The notes: generated by a model not told the origin, from the letters alone. DNA of 64,000 bases from Pseudomonas psychrophila HA-4 (GCF_000282975.1 NZ_ALJC01000118.1:1-64000), one strand, 5' to 3'; counted from the first letter of the stretch, positions 44,872 through 54,981 are shown. Program-made: numbers and translations.

Positions 44872-45706
44872 ACTCAGCTATCAACCATTCCATCTGCCAG
44901 CCACCTTGGGTTTGGCCCAGTTTTTTGGCCAGCCATGGCAGCAGTTCGCGCAGTTCTTCTTCCAAACCCCATGGCGGGTTGGCAATGGCAAGGCCCGAGC
45001 CGTTCAGGCTGTTTGGGGTGTCCAGCGGGTGCACGAATAATTCAACTTGCAGCAGTTTCGGCGCACCTGAACCTGCCAAGTCTTGGTAGAAGCGACGCAG
45101 TTGACGCTTGTCTTTAATCGGGTACCAGATCGCAACAACGGTCTGACGCATACGGCTGATGGCGTCTTTCAACGACTCGGCGCAGCGCTTCATCTCGTCG
45201 AGTTTTTCAAACGGTGGGTCGATGAGCATCAAGCCACGTTTTTCGGCCACGGGCAGCAGCGCCCGCGGCACATGCCAGCCCTCCCCCAAATGCACCGCCA
45301 CCCGACGATCACCTTTCATGTTGTCTTTGAGCATCACACCGTCTTCGGGGTGTTTTTCGTTCAACAACACGCGGTCTTGCGAACGGGTCAGGCGCCGCGC
45401 CAGTTCGGGTGAACCCGGGTAGTAGCGCAACTCGCCGTCCGGGTTCATCTTGTGCAGCACTTGCATGTAGTCCGCCGTCACCGCAGGCAGGTCTTTTTGC
45501 CCCCACAACCGCGCGATGCCTTCCAGGTACTCACCCGTGCGGTTGGCCTGATCGCCTTGAAGGTCATACAAACCAATCCCGGCATGGGTATCGAGATAAG
45601 CAAAAGGCTGCTCTTTACGCGACATCAAGGCGATGAGGCGGGTCAAGACGATATGTTTGAGAACGTCGGCGTGGTTGCCGGCGTGGAAGGCGTGACGATA
45701 GTTCAT
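44870..45706 (-). CDS. rlmJ: 23S rRNA (adenine2030-N6)-methyltransferase RlmJ
   Basis: Methylates A2030 of 23S rRNA with S-adenosylmethionine. The 278-residue protein starts MNYRHAFHAGNHADVLKH, the diagnostic RlmJ opening, and has the catalytic DPPF motif in LMLIDPPFEKLDE near residue 167. Length is nearly that of the E. coli enzyme. It is monocistronic and convergent with msrA. Confidence 0.95.
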   Translation of the reverse strand: MNYRHAFHAGNHADVLKHIVLTRLIALMSRKEQPFAYLDTHAGIGLYDLQGDQANRTGEYLEGIARLWGQKDLPAVTADYMQVLHKMNPDGELRYYPGSPELARRLTRSQDRVLLNEKHPEDGVMLKDNMKGDRRVAVHLGEGWHVPRALLPVAEKRGLMLIDPPFEKLDEMKRCAESLKDAISRMRQTVVAIWYPIKDKRQLRRFYQDLAGSGAPKLLQVELFVHPLDTPNSLNGSGLAIANPPWGLEEELRELLPWLAKKLGQTQGGWQMEWLIAE

Positions 45707-45794
45707 GGTTGCTCCTGCGCAGGGGGCGAAGTTTACCCTGTGCAGCGAATAACGTCAGGGGTAAAGCCTCGCTCCGCGCCAAGCGGTGTTTTGA

Positions 45795-46136
45795 TTAAAT
45801 CGCTCGCGGTACCAGTACCAGGTTATGAACGCTTGTTCGTGTATCAAGCCAGTCAATCGCGAACTGCTCGCTGGCGTCTGCAATCAGTACGTCCTTGTCC
45901 AGCACCTGCACACGGACTTGATGGGCTTCAACGGGCTCCGGCGACTCATCGTCATCGACGTGAAAGGCGAACGTCCATGAAGCCGGAATAGCGTAATACC
46001 CGTGCGTTTCGAGTAGCAGCCGCTCTACCCCACCCGGCTTTCGGGCATACACCGAAATAATCCAGTGATAGTGGCTTTGAAAAGAGAAGGGCAAGTCCCG
46101 AGGAGAAATGTGCCCGAGGAATATCTTTTTACGCAT
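45795..46136 (-). CDS. Hypothetical protein, 113 residues
   Basis: I do not recognise a family. The protein begins MRKKIFLGHISPRDLPFSF, is mostly beta-prone, has an acidic patch (DDDESPEPVEAH) in the middle, and has no signal peptide or membrane span. A GTG eight codons upstream (46160) is possible, but the ATG gives a more usual start. It lies between rlmJ and putP on the same strand, separated from putP by that gene's terminator, so it has its own promoter. Confidence 0.55.
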   Translation of the reverse strand: MRKKIFLGHISPRDLPFSFQSHYHWIISVYARKPGGVERLLLETHGYYAIPASWTFAFHVDDDESPEPVEAHQVRVQVLDKDVLIADASEQFAIDWLDTRTSVHNLVLVPRAI

Positions 46137-46305
46137 GTTGGTCGTCCTTGATTGAGGCACTCATCAGTGAGCGCTCTACCAAGGCTAATACGTCTGGAGC
46201 AGGCCATTTACGCTTCAGAAGAACCCACATCACAAATGGGAAACCTCCGGCCAAAACACGCCATTAATCCCACGCGCCGCGCCATGTCTTTAGCGAGCCC
46301 CAATA

Positions 46306-46340
46306 AAAACGGCCCGTATCCATGGGAGACGGGCCGTTTT
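46306..46340 (-). terminator. Terminator of putP
   Basis: AAAACGGCCCGT (46306-46317) pairs perfectly with ACGGGCCGTTTT (46329-46340), a 12-bp stem. On the minus strand it is followed by TATTGG, giving a T-rich tail 36 bases past the putP stop. The A/T arms would also let it work from the other strand. Confidence 0.85.
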
Positions 46341-46375
46341 CTGTTACCCACTAGGTGGGCAGCAAATCAACGCAC

Positions 46376-47863
46376 TCAGTGGTTCAGTTTGAAGTCATTC
46401 TCGGCAGCGGTGAAACGCTCGACCATCTTCTTGCTTGGGCCTTGACCCATGGCGCTAACCACCACAATGGCAATGCTGGCAAAGATGAAGCCCGGAATGA
46501 TTTCGTACAGACCCAGCAGGTTGAAGTGTTTCCAGACGATCACGGTGATGGCACCGACCAGAATACCGGCCAAAGCACCATTGCGTGTCATGCCTTTCCA
46601 CATGACCGAAATCAGCACCACAGGGCCGAACGCAGCGCCGAAACCTGCCCACGCATAACTCACCAAGCCCAGTACACGGTTCTCGGGATTAGCCGCCAAA
46701 GCGATCGCGATCAGTGCAACCACCAGCACCATGGCGCGACCGACCCAAACCAATTCAAGCTGGGAGGCATTTTTACGCAGGAAGGATTTGTAGAGGTCTT
46801 CGGTCAGGGCGCTGGAGCACACCAGCAACTGGCAGCTCAAGGTGCTCATCACCGCGGCCAGAATGGCCGACAGCAGTACACCGGCAAGCCATGGGTTGAA
46901 CAGCAGCTTGGCCAACTCGATGAACACGCGCTCAGGGTTTTCAGTCACAGGACCGGCCACTTCCGGGTGCGCCGAGAAGTAAGCAATGCCGAAAAAGCCC
47001 ACAGCGACCGTACCGGCAAGACACAGGATCATCCAAGTCATGGAGATGCGACGCGCCTTGGCAATCGACTTGACCGAATCGGCGGCCATGAAGCGCGCCA
47101 GAATGTGCGGCTGACCAAAGTAGCCCAAACCCCAGCCCATCAGCGAGATGATGCCAATGAAGGAGGTGCCTTTGAGCATGTCGAAATTGCTTGGATCCTT
47201 GGCCTCGATAGCCAAGAAAGTGGTGTCGATGCCGCCCGTGGCCAGCAGCACAATGATCGGGGTGAGGATCAACGCGAAAATCATCAAGGTGGCTTGAACG
47301 GTGTCGGTCCAGCTTACCGCCAAGAAACCGCCGATAAAGGTGTAAGCGATAGTCGCCGCAGCGCCTGCCCACAACGCTGTTTCGTACGACATGCCGAAGG
47401 TGCTTTCAAACAAACGGGCACCGGCCACGATGCCAGAGGCACAGTAGATGGTGAAGAACACTAGGATCACGATCGCCGAGATGATCCGCAGCACCCCGCT
47501 TTTGTCTTCAAAACGGCTGGAGAAGTAATCCGGCAGTGTCAGCGCATCGCCGTTGTGCTCGGTCTGCACCCGCAGGCGCCCCGCCACAAATAGCCAGTTC
47601 AGGTAGGCACCGACCACCAGACCGATGGCAATCCAGCTTTCCGACAAGCCAGACATGTAGATGGCACCCGGCAAGCCCATCAACAACCAGCCGCTCATGT
47701 CGGATGCGCCAGCGGACAAAGCGGTTACCACGCTGCCCAGGCTGCGCCCACCGAGAATATAGTCAGAAAGGTTGTTGGTGGAGCGATAGGCCATAAGACC
47801 GATCAGCACCATTGCAGCGATATAGATCACAAACGTGATCAGCGTTGGATTACTTACACTCAT
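46376..47863 (-). CDS. putP: Sodium/proline symporter PutP
   Basis: Imports proline with Na+ for catabolism by PutA. The 495-residue protein has about 13 membrane spans typical of the SSF family, with YILGGRSLGSVVTALSAGAS near residue 35 and the signature GGFLAVSWTDTVQA near 190. The frame runs 31 codons further upstream, but those residues are polar and basic and lie in the leader; the ATG at 47863, giving MSVSNPTL, yields the normal length. It is divergent from putA across a region rich in PutA-type sites. Confidence 0.94.
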   Translation of the reverse strand: MSVSNPTLITFVIYIAAMVLIGLMAYRSTNNLSDYILGGRSLGSVVTALSAGASDMSGWLLMGLPGAIYMSGLSESWIAIGLVVGAYLNWLFVAGRLRVQTEHNGDALTLPDYFSSRFEDKSGVLRIISAIVILVFFTIYCASGIVAGARLFESTFGMSYETALWAGAAATIAYTFIGGFLAVSWTDTVQATLMIFALILTPIIVLLATGGIDTTFLAIEAKDPSNFDMLKGTSFIGIISLMGWGLGYFGQPHILARFMAADSVKSIAKARRISMTWMILCLAGTVAVGFFGIAYFSAHPEVAGPVTENPERVFIELAKLLFNPWLAGVLLSAILAAVMSTLSCQLLVCSSALTEDLYKSFLRKNASQLELVWVGRAMVLVVALIAIALAANPENRVLGLVSYAWAGFGAAFGPVVLISVMWKGMTRNGALAGILVGAITVIVWKHFNLLGLYEIIPGFIFASIAIVVVSAMGQGPSKKMVERFTAAENDFKLNH

Positions 47864-48314
47864 TGCATTAAGCCCTGGCATTGTTTTTATGTTTAGCGGC
47901 GGTCTGGCCTTACGCTCACAAACGTCCTGTCTGAGACGATTTGCCTGTCCGCGCATTTATGACTGATGTTTCTCCAGGAAATACACCAGCCGATCAACCC
48001 ATTGTTTAGGCGGTTGCACCTTAGCGGCGAATGCTATGCAACAAAGCAAATAAGGTGCAACCAATTTCTGCCTTGCCAGTTGCACCTTGTCGCGCCTTTC
48101 GCTTCTTTTTCGACGCAAAACGCCACTTATCAACCGAAAAACCTACTTAACTGCAGGAGCGAGCGTTTAAAAGAGCGCGAGCAAGCTCGCTCCGACAGAG
48201 GGTTGATATTTTTCTGACAAAACAGGGTTGCACCTAGTTGCACCCGGCTCGACGCAGAGCTAATCTTGCCGCCAGCTGCTGCCGCGCACATGTGGCACCC
48301 ATGAGGATAAAAAT
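47864..48314. promoter_or_regulatory. putP-putA control region with six GTTGCA motifs
   Basis: This 451-base divergent region holds GTTGCA, the core bound by the ribbon-helix-helix domain of E. coli PutA, at 48014-48019, 48080-48085, 48227-48232 and 48237-48242, and in reverse (TGCAAC) at 48038-48043 and 48057-48062. Four form a cluster nearer putP. The pair nearer putA is a direct repeat with 10-base spacing, one helical turn. A 6-mer on either strand is expected about once in 2 kb. The putA gene here encodes that DNA-binding domain, so self-repression is likely. A REP unit (48152-48197) separates the two clusters. Confidence 0.85.
48152..48197. repeat. REP element in the put control region
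   Basis: CTGCAGGAGCGAGCG and its partner CGAGCAAGCTCGCTCC form an imperfect REP hairpin of the same type as at 9693 and 59838. It lies between the two PutA-site clusters. Confidence 0.8.
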
Positions 48315-51300
48315 ATGGCTACCACCACCCTTGGGGTCAAACTTGATGACCCAACCCGCGAGCGCCTCAAGGCAGCCGCGACCTCGATTGATCGCACGCC
48401 ACACTGGCTGATCAAGCAGGCAATCTTCAATTACCTGGAAAAACTCGAGGGTGGTGCAACCCTGAACGAGTTGAGCGGTATCCCTGGTAGCACCAGCGAT
48501 GACGCCGACGATGCAAACACCGATCACGCCCATCAGTGCTTCCTAGAGTTTGCTGAAAGCATCCTGCCGCAATCGGTACTGCGCGCCGCAATCACCTCGG
48601 CTTACCGCCGCCCGGAACCTGAAGTCGTGCCGATGCTGCTGGAGCAAGCGCGTCTGCCAGCCCCCATGGCCGAAGCCACCCAAGCCCTGGCCGCCTCGAT
48701 TGCCGAGAAACTGCGCAATCAGAAGAGCGCCGGTGGCCGCGCAGGCATCGTGCAAGGCCTGTTGCAAGAATTCTCCCTGTCGTCCCAAGAAGGCGTGGCG
48801 CTGATGTGCCTGGCCGAAGCGCTGCTGCGTATCCCGGACAAAGGCACCCGCGACGCGCTGATCCGCGACAAGATCAGCACCGGCAACTGGCACCCGCACT
48901 TGGGCAACAGTCCGTCGCTGTTCGTAAACGCTGCGACCTGGGGCCTGTTGCTGACTGGCAAGCTGGTGTCCACGCACAACGAAGCAGGCCTAACCTCCTC
49001 CCTGAGCCGCATCATCGGCAAAAGTGGCGAGCCGATGATCCGCAAGGGCGTCGACATGGCCATGCGCTTGATGGGCGAGCAATTTGTAACAGGCGAAACC
49101 ATCGCCGAAGCCCTGGCCAACGCCACGCGCTTTGAAGCCAAGGGCTTTCGCTATTCCTACGACATGCTCGGTGAAGCCGCACTGACCGAACATGACGCGC
49201 AAAAGTACCTCGCCTCGTACGAGCAAGCCATCCACTCGATCGGCAAAGCTTCCAACGGGCGCGGGATTTATGAAGGTCCGGGCATTTCGATCAAGCTGTC
49301 GGCCCTGCACCCGCGTTACAGCCGCGCCCAGTACGAGCGCGTGATGGACGAGTTGTACCCGCGCCTGCTGTCGCTGACCTTGCTGGCCAAGAAATATGAC
49401 ATCGGCCTCAACATCGACGCCGAAGAAGCCGACCGCCTTGAGCTGTCGCTCGACCTGTTGGAGCGCCTGTGTTTCGAGCCGCAACTGAGCGGCTGGAACG
49501 GCATCGGTTTCGTGATTCAGGCGTACCAGAAGCGTTGCCCGTACGTGATCGACTACGTAATCGATCTGGCCCGTCGCAGCCGTCACCGCCTGATGATCCG
49601 CTTGGTGAAAGGCGCGTACTGGGACAGCGAAATCAAGCGCGCCCAGGTTGAAGGCCTAGAAGGCTATCCGGTCTACACCCGCAAGGTGTACACCGACGTT
49701 TCCTACATTGCTTGCGCGAAAAAGCTGCTGGCCGTGCCGGAAGCGATCTACCCGCAGTTCGCCACGCACAACGCCCACACCTTGTCGGCCATCTACCACC
49801 TCGCCGGTCAGAACTACTACCCTGGCCAGTACGAGTTCCAGTGCCTGCACGGCATGGGTGAACCGCTGTACGAGCAAGTTGTGGGCAAAATTTCCGAGGG
49901 CAAACTGAACCGTCCGTGCCGCGTGTACGCACCGGTCGGCACCCACGAAACACTGCTGGCTTATCTGGTACGGCGTCTGCTGGAAAACGGCGCCAACACC
50001 TCGTTTGTCAACCGCATCGCTGACCACACAATCTCGATCCACCAGTTGGTGGCCGACCCTGTGAGCCAGATCGAGCAAATGGCAACGGCAGAAGGCGGCT
50101 TCGGCTTGCCGCACCCGCGCATCCCATTGCCTCGCGATCTGTATGGCAGCGAACGCGCCAACTCCAGCGGCATCGACATGGCCAACGAACACCGTCTGGC
50201 ATCGTTGTCTTGCGCCCTGCTGGCTTCTGCCCACAACGACTGGAAAGCTGCGCCGATGCTCGGTTGCGCGTCCAGTACCCATGTCCCGGCAGCCGTGCTC
50301 AACCCGGCCGACCTGCGTGACGTGGTGGGTTATGTGCAAGAAGCCACCGTTGAAGATGCCGACAACGCCATTCAATGCGCGCTGAACGTCGCCCCGATCT
50401 GGCAGGCCACCCCGCCAGCCGAGCGTGCTGCCATTCTGGAGCGCGCGGCCGACCTCATGGAAGCCGAGATCCAGCCGCTGATGGGCCTGCTGGCGCGTGA
50501 AGCAGGCAAGACCTTTGCTAACGCCATCGCTGAAGTGCGCGAGGCCGTGGACTTCCTGCGTTACTACGCGGTGCAAGCACGCAACGACCTGACCAACGAT
50601 GCCCACCGCCCACTGGGCCCGGTGGTCTGCATCAGCCCGTGGAACTTCCCGCTGGCGATTTTCAGCGGTCAAGTGGCAGCCGCGCTGGCGGCCGGTAACC
50701 CGGTATTGGCCAAACCGGCTGAGCAAACCCCGCTGGTCGCCGCACAAGCCGTGCGTATCCTGCTGGAAGCCGGTATCCCAGAAGGCGTGCTGCAATTGCT
50801 ACCGGGTCGTGGCGAAACCGTGGGGGCACGTCTGGTCGGCGACGATCGCGTCAAAGGCGTGATGTTCACGGGTTCCACCGAAGTCGCTCGCCTGCTGCAA
50901 CGCAACATCGCCGGACGCCTAGACGCCCAAGGCCGTCCAATCCCGCTGATTGCCGAAACAGGCGGCCAGAACGCAATGATCGTCGACTCCTCGGCCCTGA
51001 CCGAACAAGTGGTCATCGACGTGGTGTCTTCGGCCTTCGACAGTGCAGGGCAACGTTGCTCGGCATTGCGCGTACTGTGCCTGCAGGAAGATTCAGCAGA
51101 CCGCGTAATCGAAATGCTTAAAGGCGCCATGGCCGAATCGCGCATGGGCAATCCTGAGCGCCTGAGCGTAGACATTGGTCCAGTAATCGACGCCGAAGCC
51201 AAGGCCGGGATCGAGCAGCACATCCAGGGCATGCGTGACAAAGGCCGCAGCGTTTATCAAATGGCGATTGCCGACATTGACGAATGCAAACGCGGCACCT

Positions 51301-52268
51301 TCGTGATGCCGACCCTGATTGAACTGGAAAGCTTCAGCGAGCTGGAACGTGAAATCTTCGGCCCGGTGCTGCACGTGGTGCGCTACAAGCGTAAAGACAT
51401 CGACCAGTTGATCGCACAGATCAATGCCTCGGGTTACGGCCTGACGCTGGGCGTTCACACCCGCATCGACGAAACCATTGCCAAAGTGGTCAACAACGTC
51501 AACGCCGGTAACGTTTACGTCAACCGCAACATCGTTGGTGCCGTGGTCGGTGTGCAGCCGTTCGGTGGTGAAGGCCTGTCGGGCACTGGCCCGAAAGCCG
51601 GTGGCCCGCTGTACCTGTTCCGCCTACTGTCGACCCGCCCAAGCGATGCCATCGAGCAATCGTTCGCCAAAGTCGATGCTATCAGCGCGCCAGATACCCA
51701 AGCCCGCGAAGCCCTGAGCGCACCGCTCAAGGCCCTGCAGGCCTGGGCGCAAAGCAACCAGCAAGCAGCGCTGGCCGAGTTGTGCAACGAATTCGCTGCC
51801 CACTCGCAAAGCGGCATCACCCGCCTGCTGAACGGCCCGACGGGCGAGCGCAACAGCTACGCCATCTTGCCGCGCGAACACGTGCTGTGCCTGGCCGACA
51901 CTGAAGGCGACCTGCTGACCCAACTGGCTGGCGTACTGGCCGTGGGCAGCTCGGCTGTACTGCCAGACAGCGAACTGGCCAAAGCCCTGCTTGCCCGCCT
52001 GCCAAAAGACGTTCAGGCACGCATCACGCGGGTGGCTGACTGGACCAAAGACGAGGTGATTTTCGACGCCGTCCTGCACCACGGCGACAGCGACCAACTG
52101 CGTGCCGTATGCCAGCACGTGGCCAAACGCGCCGGCGCCATTGTCGGCGTGCAAGGTCTGTCTCAAGGCGAAACCAACATCGCCCTGGAACGCCTAGTGA
52201 TCGAGCGCGCACTGAGCGTCAACACCGCTGCGGCGGGGGGTAACGCGAGCTTGATGACCATCGGCTGA
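48315..52268 (+). CDS. putA: Trifunctional proline utilisation protein PutA
   Basis: Oxidises proline to glutamate and represses the put genes. The 1,317-residue protein has an N-terminal ribbon-helix-helix domain (about 1-45, TTLGVKLDDPTRERLKAAA), a FAD proline dehydrogenase barrel (about 260-570, with RLVKGAYWDSEIKRAQ), and an aldehyde dehydrogenase domain (about 640-1120) with catalytic Cys915 in GQRCSALR and its partner Glu in AETGGQNA. A C-terminal ~190-residue domain follows, as in long PutA proteins. When reduced by proline the protein moves from DNA to the membrane; this is known for E. coli PutA and inferred here. Confidence 0.97.
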   Translation: MATTTLGVKLDDPTRERLKAAATSIDRTPHWLIKQAIFNYLEKLEGGATLNELSGIPGSTSDDADDANTDHAHQCFLEFAESILPQSVLRAAITSAYRRPEPEVVPMLLEQARLPAPMAEATQALAASIAEKLRNQKSAGGRAGIVQGLLQEFSLSSQEGVALMCLAEALLRIPDKGTRDALIRDKISTGNWHPHLGNSPSLFVNAATWGLLLTGKLVSTHNEAGLTSSLSRIIGKSGEPMIRKGVDMAMRLMGEQFVTGETIAEALANATRFEAKGFRYSYDMLGEAALTEHDAQKYLASYEQAIHSIGKASNGRGIYEGPGISIKLSALHPRYSRAQYERVMDELYPRLLSLTLLAKKYDIGLNIDAEEADRLELSLDLLERLCFEPQLSGWNGIGFVIQAYQKRCPYVIDYVIDLARRSRHRLMIRLVKGAYWDSEIKRAQVEGLEGYPVYTRKVYTDVSYIACAKKLLAVPEAIYPQFATHNAHTLSAIYHLAGQNYYPGQYEFQCLHGMGEPLYEQVVGKISEGKLNRPCRVYAPVGTHETLLAYLVRRLLENGANTSFVNRIADHTISIHQLVADPVSQIEQMATAEGGFGLPHPRIPLPRDLYGSERANSSGIDMANEHRLASLSCALLASAHNDWKAAPMLGCASSTHVPAAVLNPADLRDVVGYVQEATVEDADNAIQCALNVAPIWQATPPAERAAILERAADLMEAEIQPLMGLLAREAGKTFANAIAEVREAVDFLRYYAVQARNDLTNDAHRPLGPVVCISPWNFPLAIFSGQVAAALAAGNPVLAKPAEQTPLVAAQAVRILLEAGIPEGVLQLLPGRGETVGARLVGDDRVKGVMFTGSTEVARLLQRNIAGRLDAQGRPIPLIAETGGQNAMIVDSSALTEQVVIDVVSSAFDSAGQRCSALRVLCLQEDSADRVIEMLKGAMAESRMGNPERLSVDIGPVIDAEAKAGIEQHIQGMRDKGRSVYQMAIADIDECKRGTFVMPTLIELESFSELEREIFGPVLHVVRYKRKDIDQLIAQINASGYGLTLGVHTRIDETIAKVVNNVNAGNVYVNRNIVGAVVGVQPFGGEGLSGTGPKAGGPLYLFRLLSTRPSDAIEQSFAKVDAISAPDTQAREALSAPLKALQAWAQSNQQAALAELCNEFAAHSQSGITRLLNGPTGERNSYAILPREHVLCLADTEGDLLTQLAGVLAVGSSAVLPDSELAKALLARLPKDVQARITRVADWTKDEVIFDAVLHHGDSDQLRAVCQHVAKRAGAIVGVQGLSQGETNIALERLVIERALSVNTAAAGGNASLMTIG

Positions 52269-52285
52269 TGTTTTAGCTGACACAT

Positions 52286-52322
52286 AAAAAACCGGGCACC
52301 TGCGAGGGTGTCCGGTTTTTTT
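52286..52322 (+). terminator. Rho-independent terminator of putA
   Basis: ACCGGGCACC (52291-52300) pairs with GGTGTCCGGT (52307-52316) with one G-U pair, flanked by five A before and seven T through 52322. A strong terminator 22 bases after the putA stop. Confidence 0.92.
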
Positions 52323-52411
52323 GTGCGTTGGAAAACGCGAATGCTTATTTGAATAAACGGGCCGAAAGATTCAGTTCTATTGAGCGCTATTTTTAGGTCT
52401 TGCTTGCCTCC

Positions 52412-52963
52412 TCACCCAGCACCCCCCATAAACACCCGGTATATCAGACACACCAAACCCAACACCCCAGCGCTCATCCACCCCAGATTCACCCGGCTGA
52501 ATTTACTGTTACCGCACCCCTGCGGGTCACTTCCCAGCAGATTGATCGCGCGTTGAGCCCCGAGAAACAAAAAGCCAGTACTGATGATCAAGACCGCATC
52601 CGCTACATAAACAAGGGGGGCGTCTGATGGCCGGCCAAAGAACGTAAACAGCAGCACAGAGAACATCACCAGCAACATGATCAATAAGGCTCGGTTCTCG
52701 AGAGAGTACTGGCAAGACCGTCCCTCCATCGCCAGACCGTTCTGTACTTTGTCAAAAAGGTCCAGTATGAAAAAGGGCCAGAACAGTCCGCGTACGACTG
52801 GGGTAATCGCGGCACCGGTGGTTTTTTTATACGTCGCCCAATTACGGTAGGACCAATAAAACAAGTACCCGCCGCAGGTCAGCAGGTACAACAGCAGAAA
52901 TTTTGGGATCGCCACGGTGTAGAGGGCGTTGGGGCTGAGGTCAGTCGCAGTGCTCGGCTTCAT
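52412..52963 (-). CDS. Small inner-membrane protein, unknown function
   Basis: A 183-residue protein with about four to five membrane spans: two near residues 20-70 (KFLLLYLLTCGGYLFYWSYR and a later FWPFFILDLF) and three in the C-terminal half. The N-terminal pattern of a YxFYW-type span followed by RNWATYK occurs in many Pseudomonas membrane proteins of unknown function. No catalytic motif is seen. An alternative start lies 13 codons upstream at 53002, but the ATG at 52963 (MKPSTATDL) puts the usual short polar N-terminus first. It is convergent with putA and divergent from the antiporter. Confidence 0.65.
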   Translation of the reverse strand: MKPSTATDLSPNALYTVAIPKFLLLYLLTCGGYLFYWSYRNWATYKKTTGAAITPVVRGLFWPFFILDLFDKVQNGLAMEGRSCQYSLENRALLIMLLVMFSVLLFTFFGRPSDAPLVYVADAVLIISTGFLFLGAQRAINLLGSDPQGCGNSKFSRVNLGWMSAGVLGLVCLIYRVFMGGAG

Positions 52964-53200
52964 GACTCGTCCATACATAAACAGAGTCGGGAGTAGACAC
53001 AATTAGCCCAACAAAAAAATGCAGGCCTGTTCCCGCAGTCATGTAAGAAAAAGCCATTTTTAAATCCGCTTATGCAACAAGATGCGTCAGCTAAGACTCT
53101 AAAAGCTTTTTGACAGCTCGCTAATAACGCAGGTTAGAATCGCTGGCACGTAGCCTGCATGGTTGCGCCCTGTCTTTTAAGCTTTTCTGGAGTACGGCCT

Positions 53201-54943
53201 TTGAATGCGACGACCATCAACAGCCTGTTCTTAATCGGCGCGTTGCTGGTAGGCGCAAGTATCCTGGTCAGTTCCCTGTCTTCTCGTTTGGGCATCCCGA
53301 TTCTGGTGATCATCCTTGCCGTGGGCATGGCGGCTGGCGTGGATGGCGGCGGAATTATTTTTGATAACTACCCGACGGCCTACCTGGTCGGCAACCTCGC
53401 CTTGGCCGTGATCTTGCTCGACGGCGGCTTGCGCACCCGGGTCTCAAGTTTTCGGGTGGCGTTATGGCCTGCGCTGTCGCTGGCCACGGTCGGGGTCATG
53501 ATCACCACCGGGCTGACCGGCCTGATGGCCGCCTGGCTGTTCAATCTCAATCTGATTCAGGGCCTGTTGATCGGCGCCATTGTCGGCTCAACCGATGCGG
53601 CGGCGGTGTTCTCACTGCTAGGCGGCAAAGGCCTGAACGAGCGGGTATCGGCCAGCCTTGAAATCGAATCCGGCAGCAACGACCCGATGGCGGTGTTTCT
53701 CACCGTGACGTTGATCGACATGCTCGCCAGCGGTGAAACCGGCCTGCATTTAAGCCTGCTCTTCGATTTACTGCGCGAGTTCGGGATCGGTGCCGTGGTA
53801 GGCCTGGCTGGCGGCTGGCTGATGCTGCAAATGGTTAACCGGATCCATCTGGCAAACGGGCTGTATCCAATTCTGGTGATCGCCGGTGGCCTAGTGGTTT
53901 TCGCCCTGACCAACGCCCTGCACGGCAGCGGCTTCTTGGCTGTTTACTTGTGCGGCCTGGTGGTCGGCAACAGTCCGATCCGCAGCCGTCATGGCATTCT
54001 TCACATGCTCGACGGCATGGCGTGGCTAGCACAGATCGGCATGTTCCTGGTGCTGGGCTTACTGGTCACACCACACGACTTGCTGCCCATCGCGGTGCCT
54101 GCGCTGGCCTTGGCCCTGTGGATGATTTTGTTCGCCCGCCCACTGTCCGTGATGATGGGTCTGCTGCCCTTTAAGGCCTTCCACGGGCGCGAAAAAGCGT
54201 TTATCGCGTGGGTGGGTCTGCGCGGCGCGGTGCCTATTATTTTGGCGGTGTTCCCGCTGATGGCCGGTTTGCCGAACGCACAGCTGTTCTTCAACCTCGC
54301 CTTCTTTATCGTGCTGGTGTCCCTTTTGGTGCAAGGCACCAGCCTGCCATGGGTCGCCAAGCTGCTTAAGGTCACCGTACCGCCAGACCTCGCGCCCATC
54401 TCGCGCGCAGCCCTAGAAGTCCATGTCACCAGTGAGTGGGAGTTATTCGTTTACCGCCTGGACGCACAAAACTGGTGCATCGGTGCGGCCTTGCGTGAAC
54501 TGAAAATGCCCGAAGGCACGCGCATCGCGGCCTTATTCCGCGACCAGAAACTGCTCCATCCGTCGGGCAGTACAACCTTGGAAATTGGCGACTTACTGTG
54601 CGTTATCGGTCACGAACACAACTTGCCGGCCCTCGGCAAACTGTTCAGCCAGGCACCGACCCGCGGGCTGGACCTGCGTTTCTTCGGCGACTTTGTGCTC
54701 GAAGGCGACGCCCAATTGGGCGCGGTATCGGCCCTGTACGGCCTGAAGCTCGATGGCATTGATCCGAACATCCCACTCAGCAGCTTTATTGCGCAAAAAG
54801 TAGGCGGCGCGCCGGTGGTCGGCGACCAGGTGGAATGGAACAACACTATTTGGACCGTGGCAGTGATGGACGGGAACAAGATAGGCAAAGTGGGCGTCAG
54901 ATTCCCCGAAGGAAGTGCCCCGGGCCCTGGGTTGTTCCTCTAA
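53201..54943 (+). CDS. cvrA: Potassium/proton antiporter CvrA (NhaP2)
   Basis: A CPA1-family cation/proton exchanger of the inner membrane. The 580-residue protein has 12-13 membrane spans (about 1-400), then a cytoplasmic TrkA_C-like domain and a CorC/HlyC-type domain typical of NhaP2. The start is TTG at 53201, giving MNATTINSLF, which matches the E. coli protein start MDATTI; GGAG lies eight bases upstream. The frame runs 14 codons further up without support. NhaP2 protects against excess K+; that is inferred here. mscK follows after 38 bases, so the two may be co-expressed. Confidence 0.9.
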   Translation: MNATTINSLFLIGALLVGASILVSSLSSRLGIPILVIILAVGMAAGVDGGGIIFDNYPTAYLVGNLALAVILLDGGLRTRVSSFRVALWPALSLATVGVMITTGLTGLMAAWLFNLNLIQGLLIGAIVGSTDAAAVFSLLGGKGLNERVSASLEIESGSNDPMAVFLTVTLIDMLASGETGLHLSLLFDLLREFGIGAVVGLAGGWLMLQMVNRIHLANGLYPILVIAGGLVVFALTNALHGSGFLAVYLCGLVVGNSPIRSRHGILHMLDGMAWLAQIGMFLVLGLLVTPHDLLPIAVPALALALWMILFARPLSVMMGLLPFKAFHGREKAFIAWVGLRGAVPIILAVFPLMAGLPNAQLFFNLAFFIVLVSLLVQGTSLPWVAKLLKVTVPPDLAPISRAALEVHVTSEWELFVYRLDAQNWCIGAALRELKMPEGTRIAALFRDQKLLHPSGSTTLEIGDLLCVIGHEHNLPALGKLFSQAPTRGLDLRFFGDFVLEGDAQLGAVSALYGLKLDGIDPNIPLSSFIAQKVGGAPVVGDQVEWNNTIWTVAVMDGNKIGKVGVRFPEGSAPGPGLFL

Positions 54944-54981
54944 ACTTCACCCTTTCTGAACCCTTTGCTTGACCGGAATCT

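Noticed and set aside
46137..46305. A small gene between the 113-residue protein and the putP terminator
   Set aside because: Frames there run into the terminator and putP and lack ribosome sites and recognisable residues.
49656..50795. A 379-codon open frame on the minus strand within putA
   Set aside because: It overlaps the proline dehydrogenase and aldehyde dehydrogenase coding region and has no family features.
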